DNA of 62,537 bases, from contig JAGWRO010000072.1 of assembly GCA_028876495.1 (NCBI GenBank), forward strand, positions 1 through 62,537. The letters run 5' to 3'. Source of the stretch: Bacteroidota bacterium. Its GTDB lineage: Bacteria > Bacteroidota > Bacteroidia > Chitinophagales > Chitinophagaceae. Position 1 is the first letter of the stretch, and the number at the start of each line of letters is the position of its first letter. Below are positions 9,702 through 17,412 of this stretch, one piece after another. A program made the position numbers and the translations under genes. A model generated the notes under the pieces. It had not been told where the DNA came from, did no database searches, and saw only the letters and a program-made list of their open reading frames with translations.

Positions 9702-10575
9702 TAGTATCAGAAACATGCAGGCCATACATGGCTTCAATAGTTTTTAGCACATTATAATGATTGATCTTTTCTGAATATTTACCGGGTTTGATATTGGCGC
9801 CTGCAAAAAAAGTAAGGATACGATTTTGGGCAGTAAACTGATCTTCATCATAGGTAAGAATGAACAGACTATTATGCGTTTTGGCCCATTCAATATATGC
9901 ACTCAAATTATCCTTCAGCCATTTATCACCCCGCACTATAGCTGCCGAATCTCCCGGCCCGCCTATATTATGCATGTCATGGTCCATGTCGGGGATAACA
10001 AAAGATACCGTAGGCAATTGATTAAAATCTTTAGGAAATGAAGTCATTGGCTGGCTCAGCGAATCGGGTATATCATTCTTTTTATCTCCCAGCCAATCTA
10101 CCCACGGGCAATGTTTCCTGGCATAGATCGGTTGATCCGTAATTGCACTTGTTTGATATTCACACTTAAGATAATCAGGCGAAGGAAGCGTTTGTGCATA
10201 GCCTTTAAAAGTGTAACCTTTCTTTATTAATGCCGCAGCAAGGTTGGGTGTGGTAAAGATTGCTGAATCCTCAAGGCATTGGTCGCCGGTAATACCCTGT
10301 GTACTTCCCGAAAAGATAGCCAGGTAATTAGGCTGGCTGGGATGTGTAACGCCATGCGCGTCGGTAAAAAGGGCTCCCTCACCGGTTAGTTGGTTAATAT
10401 ACGATGCACTGTCAGACCCTATTATCTGGTCATAACCGTGATTTTCTTCTATTACTACTATTACATGGTCGGGTACTTTTATACCGTCTCTTGTAGTAAC
10501 ATTTTTGGAACCCTGGCTACAGGAAGATAATATTCCAATAATTGCTATGCCTCCCAATAAAATAAAATGTTTCAT
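9664..10575 (-). CDS. Phosphoesterase family lipoprotein (acid phosphatase AcpA-like)
   Basis: A 303-residue protein with a lipoprotein signal: hydrophobic segment and lipobox LSSC with Cys19. The phosphoesterase family (PF04185) signature HVIVVIEENHGYDQIIGS follows at about residues 37-54, with DMDHDMHN and FILTYDEDQ as the later metal-binding motifs. It is about the size of the short AcpA-like members and lacks the DUF756 tail of the neighbouring phospholipase. It probably removes phosphate from organic esters at the outer face of a membrane. It sits 290 bases upstream of the phospholipase C gene on the same strand, with a repeat between them, so a joint phosphate-scavenging role is plausible but not shown. 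Confidence 0.85.
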   Translation of the reverse strand: MKHFILLGGIAIIGILSSCSQGSKNVTTRDGIKVPDHVIVVIEENHGYDQIIGSDSASYINQLTGEGALFTDAHGVTHPSQPNYLAIFSGSTQGITGDQCLEDSAIFTTPNLAAALIKKGYTFKGYAQTLPSPDYLKCEYQTSAITDQPIYARKHCPWVDWLGDKKNDIPDSLSQPMTSFPKDFNQLPTVSFVIPDMDHDMHNIGGPGDSAAIVRGDKWLKDNLSAYIEWAKTHNSLFILTYDEDQFTAQNRILTFFAGANIKPGKYSEKINHYNVLKTIEAMYGLHVSDTTKASVIKDVWKN

Positions 10576-10920
10576 AAAATGATTAAAAAAATTTAGCTTT
10601 CAAAATATTTTCCTTTTTTATTTTCCGGCCAAATGAATAAAATCTCACGCCGGCATACAGGCAGCAAATATAAATTGGCGTTGGCAAACCTGTGCCTGCC
10701 TTAACTAATTCAGTGTCATATATTACCAGGAAGTAAAAGGGTTTTAAAAATTATAAAACCCGGCTCTATAGCTGTGCAATCATAGTGTGGAAAAGGGTTC
10801 ATCTCTTCTACCTACTACTTTTAAGGATGAAAATTTAAAGCCGGAATGCGGCAACCAAAGTAAAAATGATAATAAAAATATAACAATGATACCATCAGAA
10901 ACGATCAAAGCCTTAAAATA

Positions 10921-10944
10921 CTAATGACAATGTGGTGAATATGC
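10921..10944 (+). repeat. 24-base exact copy of the 3' end of the gene at 12066-13211
   Basis: CTAATGACAATGTGGTGAAT plus four more bases recurs exactly at 13171-13194, inside the coding end of the 381-residue membrane protein. Here it is an isolated gene fragment next to the duplicated block. Confidence 0.8.
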
Positions 10945-10956
10945 CTGGTTTGCTAT

Positions 10957-11060
10957 TTCAATATTCAACATTCCTTGTTCGATATTCGATATTAACCAAA
11001 CCTTACTAAGGAAACCCTTCAATTAATTTTTCCATACATCTTTATTTACAGAAGCTTTCG
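10957..11060. repeat. Duplicated block, copy 2 (orphan phosphoesterase 3' end)
   Basis: The spacer repeat (10957-10993) is followed after 27 bases by a 40-base near-identical copy (11021-11060) of the stop-proximal end of the phosphoesterase gene at 9662-9701. No further coding homology is seen beyond it, so this looks like the scar of a deleted gene duplicate. The rest of the gap 10576-11143 shows no gene. Confidence 0.75.
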
Positions 11061-11143
11061 AAGTTATAGGCCGGCATTACTTCATCAGCAAAGAAACGTT
11101 TCCGAAATCAGGCGATTTGTTTAATTTTATTACAAAATATTTT

Positions 11144-11380
11144 ATGAGCAAAGAAGTAAAATCTAAAATACACAAGATGATAGATTCCATTGAAGATGAA
11201 AACACTTTGCAAATGCTGATGGAAGATGTTGCATACTATACAGGTGATAATGATGTTGCAGAAGACCTGTCTCAGGAACAGTTAAAAGAATTAGATGACG
11301 CTATTTCCGAAGCGGACAAGAACGAAACGGTAGATTGGAACGATTTTAAAAAAGAAATGAATGAATGGAAAAAAAGATAG
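11144..11380 (+). CDS. Type II antitoxin of a RelBE/ParDE-type pair
   Basis: A 78-residue acidic protein (from the ATG at 11144; an upstream TTG at 11117 is less likely). The start MSKEVKSKIHKMIDSIEDEN and a tail rich in Asp/Glu ending WNDFKKEMNEWKKR resemble Bacteroidota antitoxins that precede RelE/ParE toxins. The last 16 bases overlap the toxin gene, so the two are translationally coupled. The acidic first part would bind DNA or dimerise and the tail would wrap the toxin; that is family knowledge, not visible here. Confidence 0.75.
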   Translation: MSKEVKSKIHKMIDSIEDENTLQMLMEDVAYYTGDNDVAEDLSQEQLKELDDAISEADKNETVDWNDFKKEMNEWKKR

Positions 11381-11655
11381 TTGTTTCCAAACGTTTTCGC
11401 AAAAGTACGCTGCAGATATATGATTATTTGATAAAGGAACGTTCGCAAAAAATCGGTATTAGCTTTCTTAACAATTTACAACGGCGTGTGGAACTAATCA
11501 GCCGGCATCCTGAAATTGGTAAACCTTCTCAACTACGGCCAAACGTACGAAGCGTTACACTTCAGCCACATAACAGAATTTATTACAGGGTCAAAATAAA
11601 TACGATTGAACTACTGTGCCTGTTTGATATGCGAAAAAAGAAGTTGCCTTATTAA
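11365..11655 (+). CDS. RelE/ParE superfamily toxin
   Basis: A 96-residue basic protein with the compact RelE/ParE fold signature: N-terminal helices with RKSTLQIYDYLIKERS, the EIGKPSQLRPNVRSVTL turn, then strands HNRIYYRVKINTIELLCLFDMR and a terminal KKLPY. ParE-type members poison gyrase and RelE-type members cut mRNA on ribosomes. The sequence alone does not decide; the Y-R-x-D-R ending resembles the ParE-like group. It overlaps the antitoxin by 16 bases. The flanks are full of repeats, fitting an inserted cassette. Confidence 0.82.
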   Translation: MEKKIVVSKRFRKSTLQIYDYLIKERSQKIGISFLNNLQRRVELISRHPEIGKPSQLRPNVRSVTLQPHNRIYYRVKINTIELLCLFDMRKKKLPY

Positions 11656-11803
11656 TATGGGACTTCAGAGGCTCATAAATTAATTCTATAAGTATCTTCT
11701 TACTAAAAGCACAAGTAGACACTTGCCTAACAAAGGAGAAAATTGGTGTGATTTTATTCTTAGTCTTAAAAGAATATTTGCAAAAATAAAAATTGTGCGA
11801 ATT

Positions 11804-11836
11804 CCTGCCCGAATGAATTTGTTCAGGCGGGCGTTG
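11804..11836. repeat. Dispersed CCTGCCCGAAT repeat, copy 1
   Basis: An imperfect palindrome (CCTGCCCGAA ... TTCAGGCGGG) that recurs at 32289-32321 with few changes; a partial third copy begins near 11954. All copies are intergenic. The gap 11656-12065 holds only this, the spacer repeat at 11846-11882 and a hairpin at 11899-11919. Confidence 0.65.
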
Positions 11837-11845
11837 GTTTGCTAT

Positions 11846-11882
11846 TTCAATATTCAACATTTCTTGTTCGATATTCGAAATT
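11846..11882. repeat. Spacer repeat, third copy
   Basis: Nearly identical to 10957-10993 and, less closely, to 9598-9634. Copies two and three are also both preceded by GGTTTGCTAT. Here it follows the CCTGCCCGAAT repeat directly. Confidence 0.75.
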
Positions 11883-11898
11883 ATGAACGCCAGAGGAG

Positions 11899-11919
11899 GA
11901 CACCTTTTCGAAAGGTGTC
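11899..11919. terminator. Hairpin downstream of the toxin-antitoxin pair
   Basis: A perfect 9-base stem GACACCTTT / AAAGGTGTC with a TCG loop. A short T-run follows a few bases later, so it may be a weak terminator, but it could equally be a mobile intergenic palindrome. Confidence 0.4.
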
Positions 11920-12065
11920 AGCTCTTTTACCGCAAAATAAAAATTACAGGAATTCCTGCCCGGATCGATAGGGCATCCCTGTCACCACCTCCATATTTTA
12001 AAGAAAATAATTCCAGTAAACTATTCCCGGAAAAAAGTAGATTTACTTTCTAATCTTTTTATTAA

Positions 12066-13211
12066 ATGAAACTCTTTACCGGCAATGAGGAAATCACTCC
12101 TGTTGTGCAACAGTTGATTGTGCCAGACCAGGTAAAGCACGAAGAAGGAAAGGAAATCAAAAACCAATTTCTCTCATTTGGCTTATTTTTTTTGGTAGCT
12201 TTTGGAATACTGGTAATCGGTTATTTCACCCATTCTACTTTAACCCTGGTATTCGGTGGCATATTTACCTTAGGGATGATATTGGGCCTTATTCAAACGC
12301 TCATTAAAAAAAGAGTTGCCGGTATCATGAGCAGAAAGGGGGCACAGGCAGGGGCATCCGTAGCCATCGCAGGAGACAATACTACCCAACCAACCAAAAA
12401 AGCCACGAACATCCCTCTTTTTCAATTGGCAGTGTATGAGCAAAATGAACTGCCCGATCATGGTTATGCGTTAAACCCACACCTTACCGAAGAAAAAAAT
12501 ATCTTTAATATGGCACCACTGCCCATCTTTTATTTCTTCAACTTTTATTCCACCAGGTCTTTATTGAATAAGACCAGTGGCGGCTTCCAAAGGCATGGCC
12601 CTGTGTTTTATCTTGGCTCCCCGGCAGACATTGGGTTCAGCAAGTTGTGGCAAATGTTTTCTATCACTAAGATCATGAAAAAGCTGTTACTCACTTCGCC
12701 GGAGCAGTTGCATGAGTCTATAGATAAATCTTCCGTAACACCTTTTCCGCCTAAAACAAAAGGGTTGCTGGCAGAAAATTATCTTACCGGCGCCTACCCT
12801 TCTAATACTTTCTATTGCACCGATCTTATATGGCAGCAGTGTGTGTCCATTTTATTCAGCAAAACAAAATTTGCCATTATTGACGCCTGCGATTACACTG
12901 CTGAAAGAGCCGGCCTTCAATGGGAGATCGGGCAGATCATTAACCATATCGCTACCAACCGTTTTGTGGTTTTTATCAATGCAAAAACAGATATCAATGC
13001 CCTGGGTTCTTCTTTCAGAAAATGCTGGAACGAAATGAATGCTGATTCACCGAACAATATTGAAAACCCTGCGCCTTTGCGTTTTATTTTTAGCCAATTA
13101 CCTGACAGGAAAAGAGATAATAACTTTCATAAAAACATACTGTTGGCTCAATACCATGAAGAGGCTCTTTCTAATGACAATGTGGTGAATATGCTTTTGG
13201 AATCGGCGTAG
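12066..13211 (+). CDS. Hypothetical membrane protein
   Basis: A 381-residue protein with an acidic N-terminal start, two membrane helices at about residues 35-52 and 57-80, then a ~300-residue soluble part that should be cytoplasmic (basic residues follow helix 2: KKRVAGIMSRKG). The soluble part contains aromatic-rich motifs (PIFYFFNFYSTRSLL, FYLGSPADIGFSKLWQ) and a possible nucleotide- or protein-binding core, but no family is recognised. Part of its 3' end is duplicated at 10921-10944. Confidence 0.6.
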   Translation: MKLFTGNEEITPVVQQLIVPDQVKHEEGKEIKNQFLSFGLFFLVAFGILVIGYFTHSTLTLVFGGIFTLGMILGLIQTLIKKRVAGIMSRKGAQAGASVAIAGDNTTQPTKKATNIPLFQLAVYEQNELPDHGYALNPHLTEEKNIFNMAPLPIFYFFNFYSTRSLLNKTSGGFQRHGPVFYLGSPADIGFSKLWQMFSITKIMKKLLLTSPEQLHESIDKSSVTPFPPKTKGLLAENYLTGAYPSNTFYCTDLIWQQCVSILFSKTKFAIIDACDYTAERAGLQWEIGQIINHIATNRFVVFINAKTDINALGSSFRKCWNEMNADSPNNIENPAPLRFIFSQLPDRKRDNNFHKNILLAQYHEEALSNDNVVNMLLESA

Positions 13212-13240
13212 GATTAGCTTGTGAGTTTTTGTAAAATATT

Positions 13241-13285
13241 TCAGCAAAAAATAATAACCGGCCAAAAATCCATCGTATAACTTTT
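13241..13285 (+). repeat. Direct repeat flanking the Fic gene, left copy
   Basis: About 45 bases with core AACCGGCCA, then ATCCATC and TAACTTTT, closely matching 14513-14558 on the other side of the Fic gene. Confidence 0.65.
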
Positions 13286-13301
13286 GAAAGGGCTAATCAG
13301 T

Positions 13302-13383
13302 TCATGTATAAGATTTATACACGACAAAGCTCTCATGTATAAAAAAATGAATTATTTTTACATGACACATCTGTCATGTATAA
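13302..13383 (+). promoter_or_regulatory. Operator array upstream of the Fic gene (five TCATGTATAA-type sites)
   Basis: Three direct copies of TCATGTATAA (13302-13311, 13333-13342, 13374-13383) alternate with two inverted relatives (TTATACACGA at 13315-13324 and TTTACATGA within 13355-13365). Together they form three nested palindromes; the most perfect is ACATGACA-CATC-TGTCATGT at 13360-13379. The array ends nine bases before the ATG at 13392. Such spacing suggests cooperative binding of a dimeric repressor. The downstream protein itself ends in a winged-helix domain, so autoregulation is likely but inferred. Confidence 0.7.
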
Positions 13384-13391
13384 TTCGCATT

Positions 13392-14492
13392 ATGAATAGA
13401 GCGCCAAATAAATCAATCCCTGATCAGCCTTTTAATTCATTACCTCTTCTGCCACCGGAAAAAGAAAAAACGGAAACAAAAAAAGTTTTGAGGCAAACGA
13501 TCAGTGCCTCTATCGCATTAGCTGAATTAAAAGGAGTGGTGAATACGCTGCCAAATCCTGAAATACTTTTAAATGCTGTTATTTTAAGAGAAGCAAGGGC
13601 CAGTTCTGAAATAGAAAATGTAATAACCACCCAGGATAAACTATACCAGGCTTTGTCGGCAAAAAGCGTTGAGGCAGATACTTCAACAAAAGAGGTGCTA
13701 CGTTATAGAGAGGCTGTATTGGCGGGATTCCGGTCGGTAAAAAAGAAGGGGTTTTTAAGTTCTAATGACATTATTAAAATTCAAAAAATACTCGAAGAAA
13801 ATAATGCCGGTATCAGAAAGCTGCCGGGAACCGCATTAAAAAATGCAGCAACCAGTAAAACAATTTATACACCGCCCGATAAGTATGACTCCCTTTTAAG
13901 TTTAATGAAAAATTTTGATGAATATCTAAATGAAACAGATGAATTAGCTCCATTGATAAAAATGGCGATCCAACATTATCAATTTGAAAGTATTCATCCA
14001 TTTTATGACGGTAATGGGAGAACCGGCAGAATTATTAATGTCCTGTATCTTATTCTTCATGGTTTATTGGAAAGCCCTGTGTTATACTTAAGCAAATTTA
14101 TTATAGAAAATAAATCAGATTATTACCGGCTTTTACAAGAAGTGAGAATGAAAGATAATTGGGAAGAATGGATACTATTTATTTTGAGAGGGGTTGAAAA
14201 AACAGCGAAAGAAACGATTCAACAGATAAAAGAGATAAATAAACTTTTTCAATCAGCCAGCGAAAAAATTAAGTTAGAAATACAAAAGCCTTTTAATAAA
14301 GAATTACTTGAACTTTTATTTGAACAACCTTATTGCAAAATTGATTACGTGGTTGAAAGATTAAATATTTCAAGAATTACAGCATCTAAATATCTTAAAG
14401 AATTAAAAGAGATTGGGATATTGGAATCAAAACAGGTTTGGAAAGAAACACTTTATATTAATACAAAACTTTTCAATTTACTCAAAAGTTAA
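13392..14492 (+). CDS. Fic family protein (class II) with C-terminal winged helix
   Basis: Read from the ATG at 13392 this is 366 residues. Longer in-frame starts fall inside the palindromic operator array and are rejected. Residues ~70-76 carry SSEIEN, matching the (S/T)xxxE(G/N) inhibitory helix that in class II Fic proteins blocks ATP binding. The Fic core motif HPFYDGNGRTGR lies at residues ~202-213 and is complete, including catalytic His and the Asp/Asn-Gly-Arg anion-binding residues. The last ~70 residues (KIDYVVERLNISRITASKYL) form a winged helix-turn-helix. It is predicted to transfer AMP or another nucleotide moiety to target hydroxyls, possibly also to repress itself. Base composition is more AT-rich than its neighbours and it is bounded by direct repeats. 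Confidence 0.9.
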   Translation: MNRAPNKSIPDQPFNSLPLLPPEKEKTETKKVLRQTISASIALAELKGVVNTLPNPEILLNAVILREARASSEIENVITTQDKLYQALSAKSVEADTSTKEVLRYREAVLAGFRSVKKKGFLSSNDIIKIQKILEENNAGIRKLPGTALKNAATSKTIYTPPDKYDSLLSLMKNFDEYLNETDELAPLIKMAIQHYQFESIHPFYDGNGRTGRIINVLYLILHGLLESPVLYLSKFIIENKSDYYRLLQEVRMKDNWEEWILFILRGVEKTAKETIQQIKEINKLFQSASEKIKLEIQKPFNKELLELLFEQPYCKIDYVVERLNISRITASKYLKELKEIGILESKQVWKETLYINTKLFNLLKS

Positions 14493-14512
14493 GGAGAAGC
14501 TGCGGAACTGTT

Positions 14513-14558
14513 CCGACAGAAAAATATTAACCGGCCAGGAATCCATCATTTAACTTTT
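14513..14558 (+). repeat. Direct repeat flanking the Fic gene, right copy
   Basis: Matches 13241-13285 with only a few substitutions. It starts about 20 bases after the Fic stop codon. Confidence 0.65.
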
Positions 14559-14595
14559 CCCCCCGCAAAATATTCAAAAGGAAACCTTTACTTTT

Positions 14596-15150
14596 ATGTT
14601 CAAATTTTTCCGGATGCGCGTATTTTTTGTAGTCGTTATGCTTTTCTTTTTTGTAACCGTAAAGTCTCAAACGGTGGTATCGCCGGGCGTTAGTTTTTAC
14701 CCGCAACATTCTGCTTTTAATAACAGCCAACTTCACGACAGCCTTTCTGCTCCTAAATGGTTTTTCAGCAAATACAGCGGTCTTAGCACCAGCGTATCTT
14801 TTTTTAAAGGAGGCAATGCGTCTATCTTTTCGGGGCCGATGGGCCTTCAGCTCAATCGCAGGTTAACTAATAACTGGTATGCTTTTGCCAACGTATCGGT
14901 GGCGCCTTCTTATATCAGCATCAACCCTTCTTACCTAAGCAGTTTTAATAAGAATTTTTCAAACAATCCTTTTAAGCAAAACAGTTTTGGATTGTATCCC
15001 GCAGCTTCCGTGGGCGTAATGTATATGAATGATGCAAAAACTTTTTCCATTTCCGGGAGTGTGAGTACAGAAAGGGGTTATTATCCCGGCATGCCTTACT
15101 ATCCCATGAATAATGTAAAACAAAATCCTGTTCTTATACACCAGAGATAA
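14596..15150 (+). CDS. Hypothetical secreted or outer-membrane beta-rich protein
   Basis: A 184-residue protein with a signal peptide (residues 1-~24, cleavage probably after VKSQ). The rest is rich in Ser, Asn, Tyr and Phe with alternating hydrophobic patterns (NNWYAFANVSVAPSYISI, FGLYPAASVGVMYMNDA), as in small outer-membrane barrels. No family recognised. No operon partner is obvious. Confidence 0.65.
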   Translation: MFKFFRMRVFFVVVMLFFFVTVKSQTVVSPGVSFYPQHSAFNNSQLHDSLSAPKWFFSKYSGLSTSVSFFKGGNASIFSGPMGLQLNRRLTNNWYAFANVSVAPSYISINPSYLSSFNKNFSNNPFKQNSFGLYPAASVGVMYMNDAKTFSISGSVSTERGYYPGMPYYPMNNVKQNPVLIHQR

Positions 15151-15277
15151 TTTTTGATTTCAAAAACCGGATTTTTACGTCGGAGTCTTATAGTTGGCTA
15201 CAGTAGCCGTTGCTCCTGAAATTCACCTTAATGGTTATATTGCAATCCTCTTGCACAAGCAACAATAAAATAATAAA

Positions 15278-16102
15278 ATGAAAAAACTGGTTTGGCTGAT
15301 AGCTATCGGAATAGTTACCAATTCATTTACTCCCCGAAAAATTACCTGGGTAGCTATCGGCGATTCTATCACGTATTTAAATGAACATACGGATGAAACA
15401 GGCAACAGGGTTTCCAAAGGATATATGACCAGGGTGGTTGAAAAATTACCCAATGTTAATTACATCAACCAGGGCCATAATGGCTGGACCTCCGGAGGCA
15501 TAGCCAAAGAAATTGACAACCTCGGTATTGTAAAAGCCGATGTGTATTCGGTTTTTTTAGGCACCAACGACTGGTGGGCAGGCCGGCCGGTAGGGGTATT
15601 TGCAGATTACAAAGACAATACAGGAAATTCAACGGTCTATGGTTCTTTCCGCATTATCATCAACAAACTACGCAGCCTGAACAAAGATGCCCGCATTATT
15701 TTGATCACTCCGATGCAGCGGGTAGATTTTGTGTATATCAACGACATGAAAAATAATGCCTGGGGATCGTATAAAGATAAAAACGGGCAATCGTTAGAAT
15801 CATTTGCCAGGGCTATCAAGACTATTGCAGACTATGAACATTTTGATTGTATAGATCTTTATCATAAAAAAGGTATGGGACTTAAAAATCTGGTAAATTA
15901 TAAACGCTTAAAAGATCCTAAAACAGGCCAATATAAAAATTACAGGTATCCAAAGTTTATCGGCATTCCTTTTAACCCCGCAACAGATGAATATCCCTAC
16001 CCTGTGGGCGCGATGAATGTTACCTTTGATGGCCTTCACCCATCTGATAAAGGCTTTGCTATGATTGCTGATATGTTGGTGCCTTTATTAAAAAAATATT
16101 GA
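15278..16102 (+). CDS. SGNH/GDSL family hydrolase
   Basis: A 274-residue protein with a short N-terminal signal (~17 residues). All four SGNH blocks are visible: GDSIT with nucleophile Ser30, Gly in NQGHNGW (64-70), GTND (95-98) and the C-terminal DGLH with Asp251 and His254. It is expected to be a periplasmic or secreted esterase; the bond attacked (acyl or acetyl ester on carbohydrate or lipid) cannot be read from the sequence. A hairpin just downstream may end the transcript. Confidence 0.88.
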   Translation: MKKLVWLIAIGIVTNSFTPRKITWVAIGDSITYLNEHTDETGNRVSKGYMTRVVEKLPNVNYINQGHNGWTSGGIAKEIDNLGIVKADVYSVFLGTNDWWAGRPVGVFADYKDNTGNSTVYGSFRIIINKLRSLNKDARIILITPMQRVDFVYINDMKNNAWGSYKDKNGQSLESFARAIKTIADYEHFDCIDLYHKKGMGLKNLVNYKRLKDPKTGQYKNYRYPKFIGIPFNPATDEYPYPVGAMNVTFDGLHPSDKGFAMIADMLVPLLKKY

Positions 16103-16121
16103 CACAAACTTATGGGTAGAT

Positions 16122-16144
16122 TTTGCTTCCGGCACGGAAGTAAA
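16122..16144 (+). terminator. Hairpin after the SGNH hydrolase gene
   Basis: A 10-base stem TTTGCTTCCG / CGGAAGTAAA (one G-T pair) with GCA loop, followed by TTGGTTTATTTTT. It is a reasonable rho-independent terminator. Confidence 0.5.
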
Positions 16145-16150
16145 TTGGTT

Positions 16151-16158
16151 TATTTTTG
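16151..16158 (+). promoter_or_regulatory. Bacteroidota-type -7 promoter element
   Basis: TATTTTTG fits TAnnTTTG and lies 52 bases before the MBL-fold gene start. A -33 element at the right spacing is not evident. Confidence 0.35.
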
Positions 16159-16210
16159 CCGGCATTAATTTCTTCCTCTCTTAAAAAATAAAAACCGCTT
16201 CAAAGCTTCT

Positions 16211-17305
16211 ATGCTGATATTTCTATCCATCCTCTTTTTAGTAATACTTGCAGTTTTTATTTTTTTGCGTCTGCCCCGGTTTGGCAAGCTGCCTTCAGGC
16301 GATCGTTTAAAAAAAATTAGTCAATCCCCGAATTATAAAAACGGTCAATTTCAAAACCTAAGCGATACACCAATGATCACTGAAGGTGTTGGCTTTTTTA
16401 GCGTCTTACAACAATTTTTATTTGATAAAAAAACAAGAGTAAAACCGGTTGACACGATCCCATCGGTGAAAACAGATCTTTTGAATTTAGATCCGGCAAA
16501 AGATGTGTTAGTTTGGTTTGGGCATTCCTCTTATTTTATGCAGGTGGATGGAAAAAAGATTTTGGTTGACCCGGTTTTTAGTACGGCAGCATCCCCGGTT
16601 TCTTTCAACATCAAAGCCTTTAACGGAACGAATATTTACACGCCCGATGATATTCCTGAAATTGATTTTCTTTTTATTACCCACGATCATTGGGATCATC
16701 TTGATTATAAAACTATCAAAGCATTAAAGCCGAAAATAAAAAGTATCATCTGCGCTCTTGGTGTTGGCGAACACCTGGAGCGTTGGGGTTTTGACAAAAT
16801 AATTATCAACGAACAAAACTGGAATGAAGAAATTAATTTGGGCGATGGCTTTGCCATAAATACTGTGGCTGCAAGGCATTTTTCAGGAAGAGGTTTTGTT
16901 AGAAATAAATCGATTTGGGTTTCTTTTGTTTTAAAAACGCCAACCATGAAAATATTTATTGGAGGCGACAGTGGTTATGATACTCACTTCCCGGAAATTG
17001 GAAATACATACGGCCCTTTTGATTTGGCAATTCTTGAAAACGGGCAATACAATAAAAACTGGAAATACATTCACATGCAACCTTCCGAAACTTTACAGGC
17101 AGCCACAGACCTGCAGGCGAAAAGATTGTTTCCGGTTCATAATTCAAAGTTCCCTTTATCGGTGCATCCGTGGGATGAGCCCTTGAAAATAATAACAGAA
17201 CTCAACAAGGAAGTAAAACTAAACCTGGCGACACCAATGATTGGAGAAGAACTTTTTTTAAAAGATTCTGATCAAGAATTTTCAAAATGGTGGGAAGGTG
17301 TATAA
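16211..17305 (+). CDS. MBL-fold metal-dependent hydrolase, NAPE-PLD/UlaG-like, membrane-anchored
   Basis: A 364-residue protein with an N-terminal membrane helix (residues ~2-19) followed by a PRFGKLPSGDRL linker. The metallo-beta-lactamase fold motif THDHWDH (His158, His160, Asp162, His163) is intact, and later motifs AARHFSGRG and IGGDSGYDTHF supply further metal ligands. The overall pattern (WFGHSSYFMQVDGKKILVDP) is that of N-acyl-phosphatidylethanolamine phospholipase D-like enzymes. Substrate is inferred only; a phospholipid or lactone are alternatives. Confidence 0.85.
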   Translation: MLIFLSILFLVILAVFIFLRLPRFGKLPSGDRLKKISQSPNYKNGQFQNLSDTPMITEGVGFFSVLQQFLFDKKTRVKPVDTIPSVKTDLLNLDPAKDVLVWFGHSSYFMQVDGKKILVDPVFSTAASPVSFNIKAFNGTNIYTPDDIPEIDFLFITHDHWDHLDYKTIKALKPKIKSIICALGVGEHLERWGFDKIIINEQNWNEEINLGDGFAINTVAARHFSGRGFVRNKSIWVSFVLKTPTMKIFIGGDSGYDTHFPEIGNTYGPFDLAILENGQYNKNWKYIHMQPSETLQAATDLQAKRLFPVHNSKFPLSVHPWDEPLKIITELNKEVKLNLATPMIGEELFLKDSDQEFSKWWEGV

Positions 17306-17412
17306 GATTGGAGAAAAGGATTGAAAAAATTTATGATTTTTTTGTTTCTAATAATTTACGGTAGGATAATGAGTAATATAAAATATCAATACATTTATCG
17401 CAAATTTCAGAA

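Noticed and set aside
13284-13391. Longer start of the Fic protein
   Set aside because: These codons are the palindromic operator array; family members begin near the MNRAPNKS position.
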